Of a DNA stretch of 64,000 bases, positions 26,836 to 34,454 are shown one piece after another. The position numbers were made by a program, and so were the translations under genes. The notes under the pieces were generated by a model, which saw only the letters and a list, made by a program, of their open reading frames with translations, did not search any database and was not told the DNA's origin. The stretch is from Actinobacteria bacterium HGW-Actinobacteria-1 (lineage in GTDB: Bacteria; Actinomycetota; Coriobacteriia; Anaerosomatales; Anaerosomataceae), in the NCBI GenBank assembly GCA_002841355.1, contig PHFB01000007.1, positions 62,001 to 126,000 of the forward strand, read 5' to 3'. The first letter of the stretch is position 1; every line of letters starts with the position of its first letter.

Positions 26836-27168
26836 TTAGTCGTGCTCGCCCGGAGCGGCCGCCGTGCGGCTCTGCTCCTCGAGCGATTCGCGCATGACCT
26901 CGGTGATGAGGTCGAAGGCGACGAGGATCTTGGGATTCGAGAGGGTGTAGTAGATGTTCGCGCCTGATCGGCGCGAGCGGACAACGCCACGGCTGCGCAT
27001 GATCGAGAGATGCTGGGAGAGCGTGGCCTGGGGGATGCCGGTCCGAGCTGCGATCTCGCTCACCGACACCTCGCCTTCGCGAAGACTGTCCAGAATCATC
27101 TGCCGCTTGGGATTCGCAAGCGTCTTGCAGACCTCTGAATGAAGACAGTAGAAGCTTTCGTCGTCCAC
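26836..27168 (-). CDS. ArsR family transcriptional regulator
   Basis: 110-residue winged-helix repressor (L-A-N-P-K-R-Q-M-I-L-D-S-L, then V-S-E-I-A, then T-L-S-Q-H-L-S-I-M-R, then wing R-R-S-G-A-N-I-Y-Y). Two cysteines, Cys8 and Cys14, lie in the N-terminal helix and are the only ones in the protein, so a thiol-based or metal sensor is plausible. Being the first gene of a sulfur-transfer operon, a persulfide or redox signal is the likely input. Upstream, at 27190-27211, an AT-rich repeated motif stands out and is a candidate operator. No known-family effector can be assigned from sequence alone. Confidence 0.9.
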   Translation of the reverse strand: MDDESFYCLHSEVCKTLANPKRQMILDSLREGEVSVSEIAARTGIPQATLSQHLSIMRSRGVVRSRRSGANIYYTLSNPKILVAFDLITEVMRESLEEQSRTAAAPGEHD

Positions 27169-27189
27169 GGCGTCCTCCGTAGGTACTCA

Positions 27190-27211
27190 CATATGCGAAT
27201 ATGCGAATATG
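27190..27211 (-). promoter_or_regulatory. AT-rich repeat, candidate ArsR operator
   Basis: Three ATATG units at an 8-base period (ATATGCGA twice, then ATATG), with CATAT at one edge and ATATG at the other. This is about 20 bases upstream of the ArsR-like gene start in a GC-rich genome. It probably overlaps the operon's promoter, so the regulator may control its own operon here. Confidence 0.5.
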
Positions 27212-27322
27212 ATGCCACAATATTAGGACTTGCTAACAATCAAAGCAAGTGGCTTCACAAGCGATTCGTCCTTATGCTGCCATCCGTCCGTCGGAAGTGC
27301 CTTTGGAGCCGCTTGCGCTGCT

Positions 27323-27350
27323 TTGAACCCCCGAGGGTGCGTGCTACGAT
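27323..27350 (+). promoter_or_regulatory. Promoter of the chemosensory operon
   Basis: TTGAAC (27323-27328) and TACGAT (27345-27350), 16 bases apart, with TGC forming an extended -10. It lies 75 bases before the GTG of the DUF4388 gene. No other promoter-like site was noted in the operon that follows. Confidence 0.5.
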
Positions 27351-27425
27351 TAAGCCCGCATGAACCCTTGCGTGGGCGCCGTCGACCGGTTGCTGCGCTG
27401 ACACGAACCGGACGGGGAGGATCAC

Positions 27426-28172
27426 GTGGCCCTCGAGGGTAACCTCAAGGACTTCTCACTTGCGGACATGTTCCGTCTGCTTGCGTCCGGTCGGAAGACC
27501 GGGACGCTGCATCTCGAGTTGCCCGATGCGCAAGGGAAGGTCTGCTTCAAGAAGGGTCGCGTCTTCTTCGCGTCCAGCAACTGGCACCGGGAGTCGCTCG
27601 GCCGACGCATCGTCAAGGCCGGCGTGATCTCGGAGAAGCAGCTTCGCCAGGCACTCGGCCTTCAGAAGATCCAGAAGAAGGAAAAGGCGGATCGCCGCCT
27701 CGGGCAGATTCTGGTCGATGAGGGATACCTCGATGCGAAGGTCCTCGAGACCTTCATCCAGGAGCAGATCAACGACACGCTCTTCGATCTCTTCCGCTGG
27801 GAAGACGGTCAGCTCCGCTTCGAAGGCGATGAGACGTGCGAGGAAGAGGACATCGGTATCTCGGTGTCTGTCGAGAACATCATCATGGAGTCATCTCGGC
27901 GCCTCGAGCTTTGGGGACGGATTCGACAGAAGATTCCATCGCTGGAGACGGAATTCGTCATGGCCTCCGCGCCGGGCGACAAGTCGATGGAGATTCACCT
28001 CAAGCCGAAGGAATGGATGTTGCTGTGTTACCTGCACGGCGGGCGTTCGGTGAAGGAACTCGTCGGTCTCACCGGCTACAACGATTTCGAGACTGCACGG
28101 ATTCTGTACGGCATGTACTCGGCCGGGCTTATCGAACGAATCGGAGACGACGCTGACGGCGTCGTCGACTGA
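27426..28172 (+). CDS. DUF4388 (PATAN domain) protein, first gene of chemosensory operon
   Basis: 248 residues, GTG start with GGGAGG upstream. Residues ~3-55 are the DUF4388/PATAN fold (L-K-D-F-S-L-A-D-M-F-R-L-L, G-T-L-H-L-E-L, G-K-V-C-F-K-K-G-R-V-F-F-A). Between ~58 and 120 are two similar helical motifs: S-L-G-R-R-I-V-K-A-G-V-I-S, and R-R-L-G-Q-I-L-V-D-E-G-Y-L followed by a helix ending in Q-E-Q. They resemble the paired motifs of MshEN c-di-GMP-binding domains. The C-terminus has a small winged-helix-like region (L-K-P-K-E-W-M-L-L-C-Y-L). PATAN proteins elsewhere connect chemosensory signalling to type IV pilus motors. It is probably an output or adaptor of this operon. Confidence 0.8.
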   Translation: MALEGNLKDFSLADMFRLLASGRKTGTLHLELPDAQGKVCFKKGRVFFASSNWHRESLGRRIVKAGVISEKQLRQALGLQKIQKKEKADRRLGQILVDEGYLDAKVLETFIQEQINDTLFDLFRWEDGQLRFEGDETCEEEDIGISVSVENIIMESSRRLELWGRIRQKIPSLETEFVMASAPGDKSMEIHLKPKEWMLLCYLHGGRSVKELVGLTGYNDFETARILYGMYSAGLIERIGDDADGVVD

Positions 28173-28183
28173 GGTCGTGACCG

Positions 28184-29692
28184 GTGAACGGTGAAGGTCT
28201 CGCGAAAGACTTGACGATGGATGAGTTCGCGCGTTTCCGCGACTTCATCCACTCCTCGTCGGGCATCTTCCTTGAAGATGGCAAACTCGACTCGCTGCGG
28301 ATCTCGCTTGTGACCCGCGCGACGCGGCTCGGATACCCGGCGTTCGACGACTACTACCGACTGCTGGTGCAAGACGACCAGGAGTTCAATGAGCTCATGA
28401 ACCTCGTCACAATCAATGAGACGAGCTTCTTCCGCTTCCCACAGCAGTTCGACGCGCTGAGAAACAAGATCCTCCCCGAGATCATGGCGGGGAAGCCGCA
28501 ATCCAACCGCAACATAAGGATCTGGTCGGCAGGATGCTCCACTGGCGAGGAGCCATACTCGCTCGGCATGACGTGCATCGACGCCGGCATCCAGGGGCTC
28601 GGATGGAAGCCGCAGATCCTTGGCACCGACGTCTCCACCAAGGCGCTTTCGGCGGCTAAGAAAGGCGTGTACGGCAAGCGGGCGATGCTCAACGTCTCCA
28701 AGGAGGTCGTCGCGCGGCACTTCGAGCCCGAGAACGAACTCTTCGCGGTAGCGCCTCACGTGCGTAGCATCGTGGATTTCGGCTACCACAACCTCATCAA
28801 GGAGCCGTATCCGCTCTCGCTCATGGGGAACTGGGACATCATCTTCTGCCGAAACGTCACCATCTACTTCAAGATGGAATCGACCAAGCGCGTCGTCTCG
28901 AACTTCTACAACAGCCTGAATGAGGGTGGCTACCTTTTCATCGGCCACTCGGAGACACTGTCCTCCGTAAGCGATGTGTTCGAGGCCGTCGAGGTCGACG
29001 GTGTCTTCCTGTACCGGAAGCCACGTGCGAAGCGGCTGTTCGCCGCGACTCGCCCGGAGCCGAGAGCACCGATCGTCGTGCCGTCGGTGTCTCCGGTTGC
29101 GAAGACCGAGCCCCGCGCCCCTCGCAAGCCGGTCGTCATTCCGGTACCCGCGCCGAAGCCCCCCGAATGCGGCGACGGCGAGGATCTTATCGTTCAGGCT
29201 CGGCAGTGTCTGGAGCAGGGGCATCCTGAACGAGTCCTGGACCTCGTGGAGCGCATTCTCGCCGATGATCCCGGCAATGCCGAGGCGCATCTTCTCTCGG
29301 CGTACGTGCACGCGGATTCTGGCGACTACGTGCAGGCGCTCGAGGCGTGCCACCGGGCGCTGGCGATCAACCCGCTGCTTCCGGTTGCACGCTACATACT
29401 CGGCATCATCTATCAGCGTCAGGGTGACCCCGTTCGGGCGATCAGCGAACTGAAGAAGACCATCTATATCGACGCCGACTTCGCCCTCGCGCACCTGAAT
29501 CTCGCCAACATCTACAAGGCGCAGCGCAAGTGGGAATCCGCCGCTCGCGAGTACGAGAACGCGCTGCGTGCGCTCTACAAGAGCCCGGAGGGTTCATGGA
29601 CTGAGTTCCTTGGCGGATTCAAGGCCGATCTGCTTGCAAAGACCTGCGAACGGAGTCTGCTAGAGTGTCGGAAGGCGATGGGAGCCGCCTGA
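28184..29692 (+). CDS. cheR: CheR methyltransferase with TPR repeats
   Basis: 502 residues. The first ~275 are a chemotaxis receptor methyltransferase: an N-terminal helical domain, then the SAM-binding motif I-W-S-A-G-C-S-T-G-E-E-P-Y-S near residue 110, and N-W-D-I-I-F-C-R-N-V later. A Pro-rich linker (about 290-325) joins a C-terminal TPR domain (A-H-L-L-S-A-Y-V-H-A, then A-R-Y-I-L-G-I-I-Y-Q, A-H-L-N-L-A-N-I-Y). CheR-TPR fusions occur in alternative chemosensory systems such as Frz. It methylates receptor glutamates for adaptation, opposing CheB at the operon's end. The GTG start gives the shortest plausible N-terminus. Confidence 0.94.
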   Translation: MNGEGLAKDLTMDEFARFRDFIHSSSGIFLEDGKLDSLRISLVTRATRLGYPAFDDYYRLLVQDDQEFNELMNLVTINETSFFRFPQQFDALRNKILPEIMAGKPQSNRNIRIWSAGCSTGEEPYSLGMTCIDAGIQGLGWKPQILGTDVSTKALSAAKKGVYGKRAMLNVSKEVVARHFEPENELFAVAPHVRSIVDFGYHNLIKEPYPLSLMGNWDIIFCRNVTIYFKMESTKRVVSNFYNSLNEGGYLFIGHSETLSSVSDVFEAVEVDGVFLYRKPRAKRLFAATRPEPRAPIVVPSVSPVAKTEPRAPRKPVVIPVPAPKPPECGDGEDLIVQARQCLEQGHPERVLDLVERILADDPGNAEAHLLSAYVHADSGDYVQALEACHRALAINPLLPVARYILGIIYQRQGDPVRAISELKKTIYIDADFALAHLNLANIYKAQRKWESAAREYENALRALYKSPEGSWTEFLGGFKADLLAKTCERSLLECRKAMGAA

Positions 29693-29767
29693 TGAAGCGA
29701 ACCCTAAAGCAAACACGTGCGTGGGGCGATACATCACGGGAGAGCAGTGTCGAGGAGGGAGCTGGGA

Positions 29768-30145
29768 ATGCCTGCACGCATACTCGCGGTTGACGATAGC
29801 CCGACGATCCTTGAGATGATCAAGGCTATTCTCGAGGCCGGAGGCTACGACGTCATCACCGCTGCGGACGGCGCGGAAGCGCTGGAGACCGCGCGCAGCG
29901 AGAAGCCCGACCTGATCCTGCTCGACGTGATGCTGCCCAAGCTCGACGGGTATCGCGTCTGCCGCCTGCTGAAGTTCGACCAGAACTACAAGAACATCCC
30001 GATCATCATGCTGACTGCCAAGACCGAAGAGCAGTCGATGGCTACCGGTATCCGTACCGGCGCCAATCAGTACCTCACGAAGCCCGTAGAACCCGACACC
30101 CTTCTCTCGGCTGTTGCCGAGGAACTCGCGAAGGTGCAGGGCTAG
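29768..30145 (+). CDS. CheY-like single-domain response regulator
   Basis: 125 residues, one receiver domain. Phosphoacceptor Asp53 (L-L-D-V-M-L-P-K), the acidic pair at 9-10, Thr83 and Lys105 (T-K-P-V) are all present, so it should be phosphorylated by the CheA of this operon. GAGGAGGG precedes the ATG. It lies between CheR and the PilB-like pseudo-ATPase, which would be a natural partner. No output domain is attached. It resembles PilG/PilH-type regulators as much as flagellar CheY. Confidence 0.93.
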   Translation: MPARILAVDDSPTILEMIKAILEAGGYDVITAADGAEALETARSEKPDLILLDVMLPKLDGYRVCRLLKFDQNYKNIPIIMLTAKTEEQSMATGIRTGANQYLTKPVEPDTLLSAVAEELAKVQG

Positions 30146-30151
30146 GCACAT

Positions 30152-32056
30152 ATGGACGACACGAACGCAATCTCCAGTCGAGTGCTCGATAGCCTGGTAG
30201 GGGCGGGGTTGCTCACTGTTGACCAGCTTGCAACGGTAAGCGGGCAGGCGGCGACACGCGGCGTGAGTGCCGGAGTCGTGCTGGCAGAGCGTGGTCTCGT
30301 CTCGGCGGCCGATGTCGCTTCTGTGCTCGAACATGAGATGGGTGTGCCGAGAGTCGACCTTTCCAGCTACGCGCCGGAGGATGCAGCGCTTGCGATCGTG
30401 CCCGGCGAGGTGGCGCGGGCGCGCCGTGTGCTGCCGCTCTTCGATATCGAGGGCATGCTGACGGTCGCCATCGGCGATCCGATGGACGTGTTCATGCTTG
30501 ATGACCTGGCTGCCGACCTTGGCATGGAGTTGGAGCCTGTTCTCACCGAGACGGCCGCGGTCGCGGCCGCTATCGAGACGTACTACGGTGCCGGGACAGC
30601 CGCAACGCCTGAAGCCGAGCCTGACGAAGCATTTGAGATGCCTTCGCCGGTCGCCGCTGACGAACTCCCGCCGCCTCCGCCAGTGGCAGAGGTCGAGGAT
30701 GCACCGCTCTTCGCGGCCTCGGACTTCTTCGACGAGCACGCCGACGAAGCCGTTGAGACGCCGTCTGTACCGATCGCACCCGCTGCGGAGATCGCGCCCG
30801 AGGACGTTGCACCGCTGCCCCCGGTCGAGACCATCGAGCAGATGGCCGAGGCGGCACCGGTGAGTGGCCCGCGTTCGATCGACCTCGACGTACTCGCGGT
30901 GGCCGACAGCCGGAAGATCGCGGTCCTCGTGACCGAGATTCTTGAAAGCGCCGTAGCTCGCGAGGCGAGCATGATCCATCTGCTGCCGTACAAGGACGAT
31001 TTCTTCCTTGTGTTCCGCGTGAAGGGCGGCCTCGAGAAGGTAGCGAGCGCACCGCTGTCGCTTCAGGGCGCGCTTGTGGACGGCCTCAAGAGCTTCGCGA
31101 AGATGTCGGGCGTGCAATCGTCGCGCCCGGCGCTCTCGCGCGTTCGCACCCGGGTCGCCGACAAGGACCTGGTGGTGACGGTTTCGGCCGTTCCGACGAT
31201 CGCCGGACAGCGGCTCGTCATCTCGCTTGCCCCGCACAAGCCGCACCCGCGCGGTCTTGGCGACCTTGGCATGTCTGAGGCCGAGGTCCGCGCGCTGCAT
31301 GCGATGGTCGAGCGGGGCCGCGGCATCCTTCTCGTGTGCGCACCCGTGGCTGCTGGCGCGAGCACGACGTACTACGCGCTCATGGCGCACGCTGCATCCA
31401 TCGGCAAGACCGTCTACTCGGTCGAGCGCTCGGTAGAGTACGAGATTCCCGCCGTGGCGCAGGTCATGGTGAACACAGCGTCGCCTGTCCCTGCTGCAAA
31501 CTACCTCGCAGCAGGGCTCAAGCAGGATACGGACGTCGTCGCCATCGACGGGCTTCGCACCGTCGAGGACGTGCACCTTGCTGTCGAGGCTGCGGGTCTC
31601 GGCAAGCTGGTCATCGCCACGTTCCCGGCGTCGGACATCGCTTCCGGCGTGCGTCGTATGCTCGATCTTGGCGTGGAGCCCCACAGCCTTGCCTCGGCCC
31701 TGACGTTGGGCGTCGCTCAGCGGCTCGTGCGCATCAACTGCCCGAACTGCACGGTAGAGGCGCCGAGCGATGCGCTGGCTCGGATTCCGGGCGTGACAGC
31801 GGACGTCGTGAACAAGACCGGCACGGGATGCCCGAATTGCGGCAAGAGCGGTTTCCGCGGCGCCGTCGGCATCTTCGAGGTGCTGCCGTTCACCGAGCCC
31901 GTGCGGGCGAAGGTCGCGACGGGTTCCACAGGTGCGGAGATTGCCGCTGCCGCGGATGCGGCCGGCATGCGTCCACTTTCGGCCTCAGGCCTGGCACGCG
32001 TACGTGCCGGTGCAGTGAGCGCCGATGAGCTTGATAGGGTCCTGCGGTTCTCCTAG
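30152..32056 (+). CDS. PilB/GspE-like pseudo-ATPase with MshEN-type N-domain
   Basis: 634 residues in the order of a type IV pilus extension ATPase but catalytically broken. Residues ~10-145 resemble a GspE_N/MshEN domain, and 146-240 are an acidic, Pro-rich linker. From ~245 the N2 and C domains follow, with an intact tetracysteine zinc site (C-P-N-C at 530-533 and 560-563). All nucleotide motifs are changed. Walker A is A-P-V-A-A-G-A-S-T-T (397-406; the Lys is Ala403). The Asp box E-D-P is E-R-S. The Walker B G-E-I-R is D-G-L-R, and the His box S-T-L-H-T is A-T-F-P-A. It cannot hydrolyse ATP in the usual way. It probably acts as a scaffold or signal receiver in the chemosensory operon. Confidence 0.85.
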   Translation: MDDTNAISSRVLDSLVGAGLLTVDQLATVSGQAATRGVSAGVVLAERGLVSAADVASVLEHEMGVPRVDLSSYAPEDAALAIVPGEVARARRVLPLFDIEGMLTVAIGDPMDVFMLDDLAADLGMELEPVLTETAAVAAAIETYYGAGTAATPEAEPDEAFEMPSPVAADELPPPPPVAEVEDAPLFAASDFFDEHADEAVETPSVPIAPAAEIAPEDVAPLPPVETIEQMAEAAPVSGPRSIDLDVLAVADSRKIAVLVTEILESAVAREASMIHLLPYKDDFFLVFRVKGGLEKVASAPLSLQGALVDGLKSFAKMSGVQSSRPALSRVRTRVADKDLVVTVSAVPTIAGQRLVISLAPHKPHPRGLGDLGMSEAEVRALHAMVERGRGILLVCAPVAAGASTTYYALMAHAASIGKTVYSVERSVEYEIPAVAQVMVNTASPVPAANYLAAGLKQDTDVVAIDGLRTVEDVHLAVEAAGLGKLVIATFPASDIASGVRRMLDLGVEPHSLASALTLGVAQRLVRINCPNCTVEAPSDALARIPGVTADVVNKTGTGCPNCGKSGFRGAVGIFEVLPFTEPVRAKVATGSTGAEIAAAADAAGMRPLSASGLARVRAGAVSADELDRVLRFS

Positions 32057-32062
32057 ATTCGG

Positions 32063-32623
32063 ATGGTGAGTGTGGCCCGCAAAACGAAGACAGAGGATAC
32101 GTCGCCTGCTCCGAGCGAGTCGAATGAGTCTGTGCCGGTGACGGCCCCGGGTTCGATCGCGTTCGAGATTCCCCAGGTGGTCGTCTTTCGCCTCGCCGAG
32201 CAACTGCACGCGTTGCCGATCGAGTGCGTTCAGGAGATCCAGCAGATCGTGGAGTTCACACCGGTTCCGGGTGGCTCGGCGGCGCTTGTCGGCATGATCG
32301 ACCTTCGTGGCAGCGTCGTGCCCGCAATCGATCTTCGCGCCCTGCTGGGAATGCCGCTGCTGGACTACTCGCTCGATACGCCGATGATCTTCTTCAAGAC
32401 CCACGGTCGTCTTGTCGCATTGCTGGTCGATGAGGTAGAGGACGTCGTCGACCTTCCCGACGACTGCATGCAACCGCCGTCGAACCTCTACGATCTTGCG
32501 GACCGCATGATCGGTATCTGCAAGCTCGACCAGGGGCTGACCATCGTTCTAGATCCCGACCGGCTCGTGCCTGATGCCGCGCTGTCGAGCGGGGACCCGT
32601 TCGGTGGGGAGGGATTGCTGTGA
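32063..32623 (+). CDS. cheW: CheW-like adaptor (first copy)
   Basis: 186 residues. After a ~30-residue polar N-terminus, a CheW SH3-like fold follows (Q-V-V-V-F-R-L-A-E-Q-L-H-A-L-P-I, then V-G-M-I-D-L-R-G-S-V-V-P-A-I-D-L-R, then V-A-L-L-V-D-E-V-E-D-V-V). CheW links receptors to CheA. It follows the pseudo-ATPase by seven bases and overlaps the next CheW by four. Having two different CheW copies in one operon suggests distinct interactions, e.g. one with the receptor and one with another partner. Confidence 0.92.
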   Translation: MVSVARKTKTEDTSPAPSESNESVPVTAPGSIAFEIPQVVVFRLAEQLHALPIECVQEIQQIVEFTPVPGGSAALVGMIDLRGSVVPAIDLRALLGMPLLDYSLDTPMIFFKTHGRLVALLVDEVEDVVDLPDDCMQPPSNLYDLADRMIGICKLDQGLTIVLDPDRLVPDAALSSGDPFGGEGLL

Positions 32624-33174
32624 GCAGCGAGTCACCGATTATCCGCGAGTCCATCGCACAGCAGTCGCTCGACATACTTCGAACGCGCGCCGAATCACTG
32701 GCGCTTGCCGAGGATGTCGAGACCACCGTCGAGACGATGGGCCTCCTGCTCTTCCGGCTTGGCGAGGAGTGGTATGCGGTGCCAATAGCGGGTGTGCGCG
32801 AGATCATCAACGACTTCGTGCTCACGCCGATTCCGCGTGTCCCGGAATTCATCCGCGGCGTCATGAACGTGCGGGGCGAGATCGTTTCGGTCACCGACAT
32901 CGCGCTTCTGATGCGCATCGCATCGGACGGGCACCGTTTCGAGCGAGAGCTGCCCGCTGCGATCATCGTGCGCACCGATCTTTGTGTCAGCGCGCTTGTG
33001 GTCGACGAGATCGGCGACATCGTCGAGGTCGCCCGCGACGCGGTGGAGCCGCCGCTTGCGACGCTCGACCGATCCCAGGTCGAGTTCATCAGCGGCTCGG
33101 TGTACCTGGAAGGCAAGCTTATCGGCATCGTGAATCTTGACCGGGTGCTGGAACCGATCGGAGAGAACTCCTGA
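32620..33174 (+). CDS. cheW: CheW-like adaptor (second copy)
   Basis: 184 residues, GTG start overlapping the previous stop. CheW motifs are [29 protein letters not shown] and [14 protein letters not shown]. It has an N-terminal extension of ~45 residues with a helix. It is more like classical CheW at the receptor-binding face (N-V-R-G-E-I) than the first copy. It lies directly before the receptor gene. Confidence 0.93.
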   Translation: MSSESPIIRESIAQQSLDILRTRAESLALAEDVETTVETMGLLLFRLGEEWYAVPIAGVREIINDFVLTPIPRVPEFIRGVMNVRGEIVSVTDIALLMRIASDGHRFERELPAAIIVRTDLCVSALVVDEIGDIVEVARDAVEPPLATLDRSQVEFISGSVYLEGKLIGIVNLDRVLEPIGENS

Positions 33175-33196
33175 TGGTGCGAGAGGGGACCATGAC

Positions 33197-34423
33197 ATGC
33201 TCACGGGACTGATCAAGAAGGTACGCGGTTCGTTCCTCTGGAAGTACTCGCTCGTCAACCTCGGGTTGATCGTTGTAGTGAACGCCATCCAGCTTGCCGT
33301 TGCGTGGTTCATGTTCGGTGACGAGCTGGCGGGCGAGCCGGAATTGTTCACCGATCTGGCGATTGTGCTGGGTGTCTTCATGGCGACGGGTGTGATCTTC
33401 ATCTACATCTACGCCCAAGTTGGCAAGAGATTCACGGCACCCCTTGGCCATGTCGTTACAAGCGTGAAGGCGGCGTGCGAAGGCGAGATCGGCCACAAGG
33501 TTGACGTCAATTCGGAAGACGAGTTCGGCGTACTGGCCCGCTCGTACAATCAGATGCTCGACCTCATCGTGTATCTCATCACACAGACCCAGGAGTCGTC
33601 GAACCGGCTGTCGGGTGCATCGTCCGAGATCCTCTCCGCTACCGAGCAGCAGGCTTCGGGTGCTGCCGAGCAGGCCGCGTCGATCAGCGAAACCACCGCA
33701 ACAATGGAGGAACTCGCATCGACGTACCGCCAGATCGCCGAGAACGCGAACCAGGTAGTCCACATGGCCGAGGCATCGCTCGGCAACGCTGAGAGCGGCC
33801 AGCAGGCGGTTGCGAACACGCTCGACGCGATGGAGCAGATCAAGACCCGCGCACAGTCCTCGGCGAACAAGATCCTGCAGTTGGGCGAGCGTAGCCAGCA
33901 AATCGCTCAGGTCCTGGCGATCATCAACAATATCGCCGACCAGACGAAGATCCTCGCGCTCAACGCGGCTATCGAAGCGGCGCGCGCCGGCGAGGCCGGC
34001 AAGGGTTTCTCGGTCGTTGCTGTTGAGATTCGCAAGCTCGCCGAGTCGGTCGTTGACTCCACCGGCGAGATCGAGACGATCATGACCGAGATCCAGACCG
34101 CCGCAAACGACCTGGTCATCTCTACCGAGCAGGAACTCAAGCAGGTCAACAGCGGCGTCGAGCTTGCGGGTGTCACCGGCGATAGCCTGGAGCACATCCT
34201 CGACACCATCGAGCAGACCACGGTAGCTGCCAAGGAGATCTCGGCTGCGACGCAGCAGCAGAAGAGCGCCACGGACCAGGTCGTCAAGGCCATGCGAGAG
34301 GTTGCCTCGGTTGCGCAGCAGACTGCCGCCGGCAGCAAACAGGTCGCATCTGCGGCCGAGCAGCTCGCGGCGATCGCGCGCGAGTCCAGCCATGTAGGCG
34401 CCGCATTCCGTATCGTCAGCTAG
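33197..34423 (+). CDS. Methyl-accepting chemotaxis protein lacking a sensor domain
   Basis: 408 residues. Two membrane helices (about 17-40 and 53-73) are separated by only ~12 residues, so there is no periplasmic ligand-binding domain. A HAMP domain follows (~75-130), then a long coiled-coil signalling domain with the conserved hairpin tip ([21 protein letters not shown] near residue 255). The cytoplasmic helices contain Q/E-rich stretches suitable for methylation by the adjacent CheR. Input may come from the membrane itself, from a partner protein, or from the cytoplasm. PilJ-like receptors of type IV pilus systems are an analogy, although PilJ has a larger periplasmic part. Confidence 0.93.
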   Translation: MLTGLIKKVRGSFLWKYSLVNLGLIVVVNAIQLAVAWFMFGDELAGEPELFTDLAIVLGVFMATGVIFIYIYAQVGKRFTAPLGHVVTSVKAACEGEIGHKVDVNSEDEFGVLARSYNQMLDLIVYLITQTQESSNRLSGASSEILSATEQQASGAAEQAASISETTATMEELASTYRQIAENANQVVHMAEASLGNAESGQQAVANTLDAMEQIKTRAQSSANKILQLGERSQQIAQVLAIINNIADQTKILALNAAIEAARAGEAGKGFSVVAVEIRKLAESVVDSTGEIETIMTEIQTAANDLVISTEQELKQVNSGVELAGVTGDSLEHILDTIEQTTVAAKEISAATQQQKSATDQVVKAMREVASVAQQTAAGSKQVASAAEQLAAIARESSHVGAAFRIVS

Positions 34424-34454
34424 CGAGCAGCCAGGCACACGCGAAGGGATCGCA

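Noticed and set aside
28076-29494. A 472-codon minus-strand frame through cheR
   Set aside because: Antisense shadow of a clear CheR-TPR gene.
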